From the NCBI RefSeq assembly GCF_001483135.1, contig NZ_LNAL01000005.1, forward strand, positions 124,001 to 188,000: 64,000 bases of DNA. The letters run 5' to 3'. This document shows positions 25,971-34,777 of this stretch, one piece after another. This DNA comes from Solirubrum puertoriconensis (GTDB lineage: Bacteria; Bacteroidota; Bacteroidia; Cytophagales; Hymenobacteraceae). A program made the position numbers and the translations under genes. Position 1 is the first letter of the stretch. Every line of letters starts with the position of its first letter. The notes below the pieces were generated by a model, which worked only from the letters and a program-made list of their open reading frames with translations, was not told the DNA's origin and ran no database searches.

Positions 25971-26897
25971 TTATTTACAAGCCTGCGTTAGGGCTGACAC
26001 CGAGACGGTGGCTGTAGCCGAAGTCATCGAATTATCGTTATTCACACAGATGTACAAACGCTCGGTGCCGGGTTGCACCGTCATTTGACGCGTTTCCTGG
26101 CAAATGTTAGCCGCCACTCGGTAGCACCGATTGGTGTCTTTGATGTAGCCTTTCGTTTCGACAAATTGAAGCGCGTCGTTAGGATTATCCGTGATATACC
26201 AATGGCATTTAGTGCTTTTGGTCGGGGCAGTTGACTGTCCTTGGGCAGCCATAACCTTGGAGCCGGCCATCAGTGCCGTAGCCGTGGACATGGTAGGATC
26301 AATCACTATTGATGATAAAGCCAAAGCAGTGCTCCAACTTACGGGGGGCTCGCCTTCATCCCGAATATCAAGCTTGTACACGAAGCCAGCCGTATTGGCT
26401 GGCAGTATAACCTCAAACACCTTGCGGCTGCTACCCTCGTTATAATAAGAATGCAACTTGCCGGTACTGGTTTCTAAAGCTGGCTGGTAGACGTACCGGC
26501 ATTTGACCGGCTTTCCATCTTCGCGCCACTCTTGAAAGTCGCGCTGCTTTTGCCCTTGCACGTAAGTGCCCCGCGATTGCAGCCGCCCATTTTGGTACCA
26601 AGAGGTACACAATCCAGTAGCCACATCGGGATTCTCCCCGGCCAGCTTTCCTTCCCACTGTTTCTTCCAGGAAGGCAAATAATAATCTCGAACTGTACCG
26701 ATTGTGTTACCCGCAGCGTCGTGACGAGCTATTCGGGCGTACACGCGGTCTTCAGGGATATTAGTACGCTCCCAATCTTGATCAAAATAAGCAGTGTCAA
26801 CTGGGGCTAAATTAGCTGTGGTTGACGCGGTGGTCTGACCATAACCTGCAATGGATGCTAAACAGAGAAAGGTGGGTAAGTAGAAGTTTCGAATCAT
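25971..26897 (-). CDS. Secreted YwqK/MORN-like repeat protein
   Basis: A 308-residue exported protein with signal peptide MIRNFYLPTFLCLASIAGYGQ. The middle shows MORN/YwqK-like phrases: GLCTSWYQNGRLQSRGTYVQGQKQRDFQEWREDGKP and GKLHSYYNEGSSRKVFEV. The C-terminal third is unrecognised and contains four scattered Cys that may form disulphides. Proteins with these repeats are common in Bacteroidota envelopes; some are annotated as YwqK antitoxins, but no YwqJ-like toxin is present here. It precedes the PD-(D/E)XK gene by 5 bp. Confidence 0.65.
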   Translation of the reverse strand: MIRNFYLPTFLCLASIAGYGQTTASTTANLAPVDTAYFDQDWERTNIPEDRVYARIARHDAAGNTIGTVRDYYLPSWKKQWEGKLAGENPDVATGLCTSWYQNGRLQSRGTYVQGQKQRDFQEWREDGKPVKCRYVYQPALETSTGKLHSYYNEGSSRKVFEVILPANTAGFVYKLDIRDEGEPPVSWSTALALSSIVIDPTMSTATALMAGSKVMAAQGQSTAPTKSTKCHWYITDNPNDALQFVETKGYIKDTNRCYRVAANICQETRQMTVQPGTERLYICVNNDNSMTSATATVSVSALTQACK

Positions 26898-27731
26898 CTA
26901 GGAGAGCAAAAGGTGGAGGCAAAAACTTAGTCAGCGCAAGCAAACCTGTGGAAGGGAATTTGAGCCTGGATGCTTTGTATCTATCTGTTCAGCCGTCGTG
27001 ATCAACTCCAAGGGGCAGCAGTGCTTCGGCGATTGGTTTAGCTTAGCAATTAAAGCTCGGCCCAATTGCCGGTGCCGGTATTGGGATCGCTAGTCAGTAG
27101 CTAAAGAAATTGCGCAAATCTATTGAGGGGCTCTAAAGCTTGGCAATAAGGAATTCACGCGCGTGTTGAGGGCATTGCGTATAGCAGAAGTATGCGGAGT
27201 AAGTCCGGTCAGGCCGATCCTGGTAGGCCGAAGCAGTCACGGCAGGTGAAGCAAAATCTAAATAGAAACCGCGAGCGCTTTGAGCTCAACACTTCACCTT
27301 GGCAAGTTTAATCGAAAGGACGGTTTCCTACCAAGGTTATAAATAGATCAAGCTTAAAAGCTCATTTGATAATGATCATTTAATACCCTAGCACAGAGAT
27401 GACTTAGGCACCACCCCAGGATGCTTTTAAGGTAAACAGGTAGTAATTTGCACCTGAAAAGACTGAGAAGGCGATATACCACGGGAAACTGATTGCAGAG
27501 TTAGCTAATGTATAATTTTAACCAGGTGTCGCAACAGTAAACTCAACAATTCACAACAAAAATAGAGACAAATAAAAACCTCTACAATATAACTAATGCA
27601 GTAATTTATATATCTTATCAAAGACATGACCGGAGCAGTAGTTGAGATGGTAAGCCTACTGTCGAGCTGAATAATAACCTTCAGCCTAACCATGAAGAGG
27701 TAGCTAGTTCGAGAAGCATTTTCAAAATGCC
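26898..27731. other. Long intergenic region between divergent secreted-protein genes
   Basis: About 830 bp between the YwqK-like gene and the leucine-rich-repeat operon. The right half is AT-rich. A weak -7-like element TAATTTG lies near 27451. I found no gene, inverted repeat or RNA gene that I can support. Confidence 0.5.
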
Positions 27732-30527
27732 ATGGAACGCAATTTTTACTTAAGCTCAGCACGAAAATCCATTTTCGTGTTAACGTTTTTATTGATAAAA
27801 GTAGGCAGCAGTCTAGCCCAGGATACTATTTACAAAGTTGATGGAGATTCCATTGAGGGAACAATAAAGTCGGCTTCAAAAGCAGGAGTAATTTATACCA
27901 GCCAGACCCAGGCAAAAGATAGTACGAACAGAACCATAGCTAGCAAAGACATACGTAAAATCATGTACGCTCACGGAAGGATTGAATACTTCCAATCCGC
28001 CACTGCAGCCAGTGATAGTACAAGGAGAACGTCGCTTCAGCGATCAGTCCCTAGGTATGATGTCATACATACAACTTACGGAAGCCATTTTGAGGCGCTT
28101 ATCCATAAGGTTGACGATCAGACCATAACCTATTCTTGCCCGGCAAACAAAGAGCTTACTACCATCAAATTAGCCGACGTATCAGCCGTACATTTTAAAC
28201 GAGCGGACAGCCTGCGCTCCACGCTTGGCACCCTCACTACCATTGCAAAAAACTCCCTTAAACGGGATACAACTCAAGCCCGCCTTCCGGCAACCACCAG
28301 CGGGGTTCTGATCGAAAAAGGAATAGCTGATGGGGACTCAACTAACCTTGCTGCCGACATTACCCCCTCTGATAGTGCGCAATGGACGAAGATCGAGGTG
28401 GAGAATGTAGAACCAATAAAGGTCAAACTTGCTTTGCTTGCGCCCGCGTCCCATAAAGCAAACCTTGTTGCTTTTAAAGGATCTGCAGCTTCATCCTTAG
28501 CTGCAAAAACAGAAGATAAGAAGTACTCTCAGCCGAGCCCTGCGTTGAGGTCAGGTAGCAGGAACCCGGATGCAGAAGGCAGCTCGCCGAGCATACCAAG
28601 GACTGGCTACGCGGATCCAGATTCCGTTTACGTAGCTGTTATCCGGGGACCCCATCTGTTTAGCTCCCAACAGAAAGTGGATCCTCAAACAGTTGAGTTA
28701 TTGAATTTGCATAATTCAGGATTGGATGCCTTACCCGCATCGGTAAAAGCAATGCCGAAACTCAAGGCGATAAACTTGAGCAACAATCATTTCAAAGCAT
28801 TTCCTACTGAATTGTTTGATTTGCCTAATTTAGAATATGTATGGTTGGATAATGTCGGTCTACAAAGTTTAATCCTGAGCCCTGATCTTATCACGAAGCT
28901 TTTAAAGTCAAGAATTGCATTCATCTCAGTATGCAACAACACTAAACTAAGCAAAGTAAATTCATTAATATTTACTTTGCCGGAGCTACAAGAAATAAGG
29001 TTAAAGGATAATAAGATATCTCAGATTTCATTAACCAAGAAAGCTGACCTGTCAAAGTCAAAGATTCACAAAATTGACCTTAGTGGCAACAAGCTTACTG
29101 CCGCACCTGTCTTATTAACCAAGCTACCAACCCTTAGGGATATAAATCTAAGCAATAACACTATTGTCACACTGGACGACAAATTTATGGAGACTAAAAC
29201 CTTAAGAAAGGTTTCCATTGCAAGTAATCCTTTAGCCGGGTTGCCAGCAAGCATTGTTAAGCTTAAGGACTTGAATGAGCTAGACCTGGCCAATACAATG
29301 CTAATAGGCTTGCCGGATTCAATAGGCACCTTGAACAATTTAACGAAATTAACACTGCCTAGTTCAGTGCTATATTTCCCAAAAAGTTTTAGCAAGCTTA
29401 AAAAACTAACTGATTTGACGTTAAAGCCAAGCTTATCTAATTCAAAACTTGCTGGTTTTCCAACTGAAATAACTCAGTGCACAAGGTTAAAACGGCTTGA
29501 TGTATCAGGTATTTCAATTAGCGCTTTCCCTAAAGAGATTGGTAATTTACAACGTTTGGAATACCTGTATGCTCAGAGATGTGAGCTAAATAGCTTGCCA
29601 GAGGAACTGTTTAAGCTTCCTCGCTTGAAGGTGCTTGACGTAAGCCGCAACTATTTAAAGGTGCTCCCAGCAAACTTTGGGGATCTAAAAAGCTTACGGG
29701 AGATCAGCTTGGAAGCACAACCAATTGAAAGCAACTCGCTATTAGCGCTTCGCCGGGGGCTACCTAGAACCGCAATCCGGTATTTAGACGCGGATTTCGG
29801 CGCTCATTTTGAAAGCGCTGCAATACCAGAATCGCTTATCCCAGGGTTTCAGAAGCTATATGCGGCCTGTGATGCAGGGGAGCCGAACGCGTTCTTTGAA
29901 CTAGGAAATTTCTTCGCAACAAACAGGGATTATGGCTATGCAGTAAAAGCCTATAAAGTAGTAGCCGAGAATGCAAGTTTACAAGGAACAGGTAAAGCCA
30001 TGCTGTGCCAAATGAGCATTGCCAATATATACGACGATATCAATAATGTAAAGCCATACAGCTCCCCTTACAAACGTAAGCTATATATAGACTACGACGA
30101 TTATTTAAAGAATTCTTCAAATAACCGCGCTTTCTTATCCTATTTACAAATAAGCCGCATAAGAGCGCTTGATGAAGTTGGTAAAGAAGTTAGAAAGCAG
30201 GCAATGCTAAAGGCTAGCGTAATCAGTAATGAAATTGCTGAGAATTTAGAAAAGATATACGAAGCCAACAACGAAGAAATCGAACGTTTAATAAGTACTG
30301 CGGGGGGGATGAAGAACCTATCCGCAACTGGTGAAAAGGTGATGAGTGATGGGTTAATCTCAAACAGTCAAGCTGGCGTGGCAATTGGGGGCGCAGCTAA
30401 TTTGATCGGTGCCCTATCCGCTTCATCAAAAGACAACAAGGCGGAAAGGTATAAAGCCATGAATTTAAGACTGCAAAGTGAAATCATAAACCTCAAGCAG
30501 CAGGCTCACGACCTGTTACCCAAATGA
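27732..30527 (+). CDS. Secreted leucine-rich-repeat protein
   Basis: A 931-residue exported protein; a signal peptide ends at about residue 30 (...LTFLLIKVGSSLAQ). Residues about 30-160 hold two copies of a small beta module (DTIYKVDGDSIEGTIKS...IASKDIRKIMY and YDVIHTTYGSHFEALIHKVDDQTITY). A low-complexity Ser/Pro linker follows. From about residue 320 to 690 come about fifteen leucine-rich repeats of 21-24 residues (LKAINLSNNHFKAFPTELFDLPNLEYVWLDN and so on). The C-terminal part is helical, with a short Gly/Ala-rich hydrophobic segment (GVAIGGAANLIGALSAS). LRRs mediate protein binding; the partner is unknown. Its stop overlaps the start of the next gene in ATGA, implying translational coupling. 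Confidence 0.8.
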   Translation: MERNFYLSSARKSIFVLTFLLIKVGSSLAQDTIYKVDGDSIEGTIKSASKAGVIYTSQTQAKDSTNRTIASKDIRKIMYAHGRIEYFQSATAASDSTRRTSLQRSVPRYDVIHTTYGSHFEALIHKVDDQTITYSCPANKELTTIKLADVSAVHFKRADSLRSTLGTLTTIAKNSLKRDTTQARLPATTSGVLIEKGIADGDSTNLAADITPSDSAQWTKIEVENVEPIKVKLALLAPASHKANLVAFKGSAASSLAAKTEDKKYSQPSPALRSGSRNPDAEGSSPSIPRTGYADPDSVYVAVIRGPHLFSSQQKVDPQTVELLNLHNSGLDALPASVKAMPKLKAINLSNNHFKAFPTELFDLPNLEYVWLDNVGLQSLILSPDLITKLLKSRIAFISVCNNTKLSKVNSLIFTLPELQEIRLKDNKISQISLTKKADLSKSKIHKIDLSGNKLTAAPVLLTKLPTLRDINLSNNTIVTLDDKFMETKTLRKVSIASNPLAGLPASIVKLKDLNELDLANTMLIGLPDSIGTLNNLTKLTLPSSVLYFPKSFSKLKKLTDLTLKPSLSNSKLAGFPTEITQCTRLKRLDVSGISISAFPKEIGNLQRLEYLYAQRCELNSLPEELFKLPRLKVLDVSRNYLKVLPANFGDLKSLREISLEAQPIESNSLLALRRGLPRTAIRYLDADFGAHFESAAIPESLIPGFQKLYAACDAGEPNAFFELGNFFATNRDYGYAVKAYKVVAENASLQGTGKAMLCQMSIANIYDDINNVKPYSSPYKRKLYIDYDDYLKNSSNNRAFLSYLQISRIRALDEVGKEVRKQAMLKASVISNEIAENLEKIYEANNEEIERLISTAGGMKNLSATGEKVMSDGLISNSQAGVAIGGAANLIGALSASSKDNKAERYKAMNLRLQSEIINLKQQAHDLLPK

Positions 30528-31759
30528 GTTATGACTATAAAGGGATGATTGCGGTAACGTGCATGGCGCTTCTGTACCCTGTTACGGTAGTGGCCCAAAT
30601 GCCAGACCGTGCGCAATACCAGAGTTCTTTTGATGACTGCAATGCGGAACGTAACAAAATGGTATCCGAGCTTACTAACATGCGAGCCGAGAAGGAAACC
30701 ATCCTCCGTGAATACCGACAAGGTCAATTTTGCAGTGATTGTCGCCGAAGTAAAACGGAAGTCGAACGCCAAGACAAGATTTCGTTTGGCCAACACATCG
30801 CTTCCGCTAAAGGGCGCCACATAATCAGCGCGACACAGGAACAACTAAACGCCAAAGAACAGGAGCTTAATGACAAGATCCATCAAAAAGAAGTTGATGT
30901 AGATTCTAAGCGGCTCGATTGCGAAAAAATAGCGAGTAATTATCAACAAGCTCACAAGCAAGCAGTCGATGAAGAGCAGCGAAGGTTCCAAGAAGAGCAA
31001 GCAGCCGAACAAAACCGTCGGTTAGCCGAACAAGCGCGCCAACAAGCTCTAATGGATGCTAGTCTAGAGCGCTTGAACCAAAGGCTGGCCGAAAATTCCG
31101 CCGAAACTGATAGAAGGTTAGCCGAATTTAGGGCCACCAGCAGAATGGATAATCTCCCCGCTTACGATAAGGACTATGCCCAATCCTTACAAGTTAGCAA
31201 CAAAAACGAACTGGCTGACAAAGCCTTTGATGGAGGGCAAAATCAATATTTAGTTAATTCTACCAAGGAGTATTTAATTGATAAACTAAATTCTTTAAAA
31301 GATGCATATTTAGACCAGTTTAAGGAACAGGCAAACATTCAACTCTTCGGCTCTGATTACAACGACAGACCAGAAAGCAATACCCAAGTTTGGTCGTTCG
31401 AAGATCAGGTCCGCTCCGATATTATCCATAACATTAAATCCCGAATCCTTCAATGGGATAAAGCGGGGAGCGGGGTACTAAGTAAAATTTACGAGCCATA
31501 CCGTGCGGCGCAGGCAGAACTCAGCCTTTACGAAGAAAGGACTCTAGACCAGTTCAACGAGGAGAACACGAATTTTATGATGTCTGGGATTAATGGGGTG
31601 ACTACCACAGAAGACGAGGTCGCATTTTCGCAAAACAGCGAAACCTTCATGGCAAATGTACCCAAGCGTTTTATTGGAGTGCTAAGAAAATGGTTGACTC
31701 GGGGCCGTTATAATCACGTAGATGAGTTAATACGTTCTAATTCGCCCAACAATGAGTAA
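30524..31759 (+). CDS. Exported coiled-coil protein coupled to the LRR gene
   Basis: A 411-residue protein, with a hydrophobic N-terminus that fits a signal peptide (MIAVTCMALLYPVTVVAQ). Residues about 25-205 form a long charged coiled coil rich in Glu, Gln and Arg (QEQLNAKEQELNDKI, EEQRRFQEEQAAEQNRRLAEQ), with a Cys pair in FCSDCRR. The C-terminal half is helical and unrecognised. Start overlaps the previous stop by 4 bp and its own end overlaps the next gene by 8 bp, so all three are one translationally coupled unit. Function unknown. Confidence 0.7.
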   Translation: MSYDYKGMIAVTCMALLYPVTVVAQMPDRAQYQSSFDDCNAERNKMVSELTNMRAEKETILREYRQGQFCSDCRRSKTEVERQDKISFGQHIASAKGRHIISATQEQLNAKEQELNDKIHQKEVDVDSKRLDCEKIASNYQQAHKQAVDEEQRRFQEEQAAEQNRRLAEQARQQALMDASLERLNQRLAENSAETDRRLAEFRATSRMDNLPAYDKDYAQSLQVSNKNELADKAFDGGQNQYLVNSTKEYLIDKLNSLKDAYLDQFKEQANIQLFGSDYNDRPESNTQVWSFEDQVRSDIIHNIKSRILQWDKAGSGVLSKIYEPYRAAQAELSLYEERTLDQFNEENTNFMMSGINGVTTTEDEVAFSQNSETFMANVPKRFIGVLRKWLTRGRYNHVDELIRSNSPNNE

Positions 31760-32582
31760 AGCTTCGAAGCTCTGGGTGCTAGCCTTGGGAATAGGCCTCA
31801 TCTTCCAACACGCTTGTTGGGCGCAAAACAAAGACATTGGACAACTAATAGCGAATAACAAAGGCTACGTATCAAACGCTTACCCTAAATCTAATTTAAT
31901 TCAAAGTTTCTCTGTTATGGAGCCGGGAATCGTCTTAACTCCGGTTTTTGGCGGTATTTACATGGCAGGCTGGAACAAATGGTTGATCAAGCCATCTGTC
32001 AACAACAAAATTCAAAGTATAAACTACTGCCGAGCTGATTCAATTATTCAATTTATAGCGCTTGATAGCACCAAAGCTTCGCTATACTTCGTCGATAATG
32101 TAAATAATGAAACAGTTATCAAATCAGTTGCAACCCTTGAAAGAGGTATTTACGATTTGAAAGCGATTTCGTCAGGGCTGATTTGGATATGGGGTCAGAA
32201 GTCTGGCAAATGGACATTATGGAGATATGCCTCGAGTAAACTCCGGGAGATATACTCAACAAATCAAGTAATAGTTGATGTTGATATCATCAACTCAGAT
32301 AACATCATTCTTGCAACTGCCAACAGTATCATTACGGTAGGAGTATATCGAAAGCCGGTTGAAATCATAAACACGACATCTCACATTGATGGGTTGGCCT
32401 TACACCACGACGGAACCCTGTTTGTGTCTACCCATCAGGGCGTAGTTCAATATCTATCCCCGGAGAGTGACTCAGATGCCGAAGTAATTACGTACGGAAT
32501 ACACGGCCGATTAAAACGGTTCAAAAACAAACTTTACATTTTGTGGAAAGAAAATAATACAGTATTAGAGCTGAATATATAA
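31752..32582 (+). CDS. Secreted beta-propeller-like protein, third gene of the LRR operon
   Basis: A 276-residue exported protein with signal peptide MSKASKLWVLALGIGLIFQHACWAQ. The mature part is built of short beta-rich repeats (GLIWIWGQKSGKWTLWRYAS, GLALHHDGTLFVSTHQGVVQYLSPE), as in beta-propeller/NHL or gluconolactonase-like folds, but no catalytic motif is recognisable. It overlaps the preceding gene by 8 bp. Probably works in the envelope with the LRR and coiled-coil proteins (inference from coupling). Confidence 0.65.
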   Translation: MSKASKLWVLALGIGLIFQHACWAQNKDIGQLIANNKGYVSNAYPKSNLIQSFSVMEPGIVLTPVFGGIYMAGWNKWLIKPSVNNKIQSINYCRADSIIQFIALDSTKASLYFVDNVNNETVIKSVATLERGIYDLKAISSGLIWIWGQKSGKWTLWRYASSKLREIYSTNQVIVDVDIINSDNIILATANSIITVGVYRKPVEIINTTSHIDGLALHHDGTLFVSTHQGVVQYLSPESDSDAEVITYGIHGRLKRFKNKLYILWKENNTVLELNI

Positions 32583-32799
32583 TCCGCACTATTAAATGCT
32601 CGTTTCAATACTTTGCAACCAAGGCTAGTAGCAAAGGGTAATCAGACCTTTGAAAAAAACGGTATCGTTTGTCAAAGACTAACGCCCACCCTTAGCATGT
32701 AGGGTAATACTGTTGCGGCCGCCGCTCTTTGGGTCGAAAAGAAGAAGTATGACCTGTCTCGGATTAGATTTTGCCTGAGCAGGTAGTGAGCGGCATTGG

Positions 32800-33771
32800 T
32801 TACAAGCCCAACTTGCTAGCTGCATTGTGCTCGCGAATGTTGTCCAGTCGAGTATAGCGACGTACCATAGTCGAGGTTTTGTGCTTCGTCTGGTTCATCA
32901 CGGCTGAGTCATCAGCGCCAGCCAGCTTGGCAATGGTGACAAACGAAGCCCGCAGCGAGTGCGCCGTAAACGAAGTTCCTAAATACCGCTGCACGATTAG
33001 GTTCACGTGCTTATCAGTTAACCGTCTTTCCGAAGGTTGGCCATTTCGCTTAATAGAAATCAATACCGGGCCGTTAACGCGGTCTAATTGCTTAACCCAA
33101 GCGCGTAATGTGCGGATAGGACAAATTGCCAGCTCCGGGGAATAAAAAATTGCCTTCTCCTCTGCTTCACCTAACTGATTAGTTTTGCTTTTAGCAAGTT
33201 CAATAATTAATCCTTCTTCTGAGAATAACAAATTTTCAATATTCAGGGCCGATAATTCTGAGCGGCGAAATGCACCACTGAAACCTAACAATAAAATTAC
33301 TTTATCCCGTAAACCTGCTGGCGTCGACACGTCGATGTTTTTTACTACTCGCTTAAATACCGCAAGCGAAAATGCCGGCGCCTGCTTCTGCCTAATTCCC
33401 TTAACGCGAGCAATACCCTGCAGCAGTACCTTGAATTTCTTTTCATCCGTCGGCGAATCAAACCCGCCCAACGAATGTGCTTTGGCAATAGCCGCGCAAT
33501 GCCGCTCGATGGTCGCGTATTTCTTTCCCGATTCGGCTAAATAAGTCACAAACCCCGCCAGCGTGTCCACCGATGCCGGCAGCGGCCCCAGCCCGTGCTC
33601 CGCGCACCAGGCGCCAAAGCGCTTCAAGTCTCCCGCATAAGCCTTGGCCGTATTGGCCGCGCCCGCTAAACCCGCCTCGACATACTTAGCCGTGTGTTCT
33701 GCCAGCTCAGCCAGGGCGGGCGAAGAAACAACAGTAGTGCTCAGTTCGGTGGACTGCGCCATAGTAGTCAT
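32800..33771 (-). CDS. Tyrosine recombinase/integrase
   Basis: A 323-residue site-specific recombinase. The N-terminal SAM-like DNA-binding domain is visible (TAKAYAGDLKRFGAWCAEHGL). The catalytic residues are all present: Arg in SGAFRRSELSAL, Lys in the beta-hairpin LIIELAKSKTNQLG, H-x-x-R in AHSLRASFVTIA, His in NQTKHKTSTMVRRYTRL with the nucleophilic Tyr at the end. It breaks and rejoins DNA through a 3'-phosphotyrosine. The start lies 52 bp from the perfect inverted repeat at 33824-33858, the arrangement expected for a recombinase next to its own core site. It sits at the right edge of the accessory region. An in-frame ATG three codons later is an alternative start. Confidence 0.93.
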   Translation of the reverse strand: MTTMAQSTELSTTVVSSPALAELAEHTAKYVEAGLAGAANTAKAYAGDLKRFGAWCAEHGLGPLPASVDTLAGFVTYLAESGKKYATIERHCAAIAKAHSLGGFDSPTDEKKFKVLLQGIARVKGIRQKQAPAFSLAVFKRVVKNIDVSTPAGLRDKVILLLGFSGAFRRSELSALNIENLLFSEEGLIIELAKSKTNQLGEAEEKAIFYSPELAICPIRTLRAWVKQLDRVNGPVLISIKRNGQPSERRLTDKHVNLIVQRYLGTSFTAHSLRASFVTIAKLAGADDSAVMNQTKHKTSTMVRRYTRLDNIREHNAASKLGL

Positions 33772-33823
33772 ATATAATTAAGGAGTGGTCGAGCCTAAAT
33801 GCAGCTCGACAATGCAAGATACA

Positions 33824-33858
33824 ATTAGGTCCGATAAGTAAACCTTATCGGACCTAAT
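33824..33858. repeat. Perfect 14 bp inverted repeat with 7 bp spacer; candidate recombinase core site (right)
   Basis: The arms are ATTAGGTCCGATAA and TTATCGGACCTAAT around GTAAACC. Eleven of the inner thirteen arm bases match the site at 6306-6338, and CCGATAAGTAA is shared when the left site is read on its other strand. The spacer halves differ beyond GTAA. The site lies directly upstream of the tyrosine recombinase gene and could serve both as recombination core and as an operator for it. Confidence 0.65.
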
Positions 33859-34341
33859 CTTTCGTCACCGGCCTAACTACTGGCTTACCCATGCTTCTTC
33901 CCGGGAATAGTCAGAAAGGCAGCTAAACACCGCATCTTAAAGCTTAGCCAAGAGCAAAAGGTGAAATAAGCCTTGTACAAGCCTTCTAAGCACGGCAGGC
34001 CATTAGTCGAACAAATCACTAGGCCGCCAATGAGATCGTCGATTCTAGCCGGGTTTCTGTCGATCTAATTTCATATTGAATAAACACAAAACTGATTTTG
34101 ACTAAGTGAATGACGGGCGCAATTTACCCTGGTCATTATACCGAGCCGTGGAATGAGGCATTAGCAAGTGATAGCCTTTGCCCAGACCAAAGTTCAATCT
34201 ATTTGGAAATATCCAATCAGTAAGTGAAGGTTGAAGTTGCTTGCGGGTGGGTAATCCGAATGGTACAATTTCTACGTTTTGCTCCAGCACATACTTGGCG
34301 GATAGCTTACAACGGGCTTGGAAAAAGCGTATTCACGGGTG

Positions 34342-34349
34342 TAGTTTTG
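34342..34349 (+). promoter_or_regulatory. Candidate Bacteroidota promoter -7 box
   Basis: TAGTTTTG matches TAnnTTTG exactly and a TTG at 34318-34320 lies 21 bp before it, near -33 spacing. The next convincing start codon is 430 bp downstream (34778), so the leader would be long; chance occurrence is possible. Confidence 0.3.
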
Positions 34350-34777
34350 CACTCCGCTTCAATTTACGTTCCTCCCTTGCTGCTTTGCTTTAGCCGCGTG
34401 CCCTTCTGCGCCCCGCTCCAGCAGCAAGCCCCTGCACCAATTGCATTTTACCTTCACCCGCACTGAATGACCAACCTTTACGCTAGAGCTTGACCCTCAT
34501 TCAGATATTGCTGCTAAGCCCAGCCCCGCGCACGGCTGATAAGTAGCTTCTCCGCGGCCTACCCTGGTATAGGCAGGAGTTTTCCCGGAACCTGCCGCGC
34601 TGAGCGGCCCGGGTTTGCCGTGAAGTACCCTTTCCTGCAGCCGCCCACGTTTGTCGGTGCCGCTCGGTAATGCATGCCCCCGCTCTGAATGAGGGGCGGC
34701 TTACCTGGGTCAGCTGCCGGTCAGCTGACTTGCGTCCTCATTCTCGCCCAACAGTCCCTACCTACCCTTGCAACCTT

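Larger units (their letters stand above)
33772..34777. other. Right junction of the accessory region
   Basis: About 1 kb without a convincing gene. It holds the inverted repeat at 33824-33858 and a candidate promoter at 34342-34349. Two short frames (34102-34290 minus, 34224-34466 plus) show no recognisable features. Composition rises to backbone GC in the right third. Confidence 0.5.
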
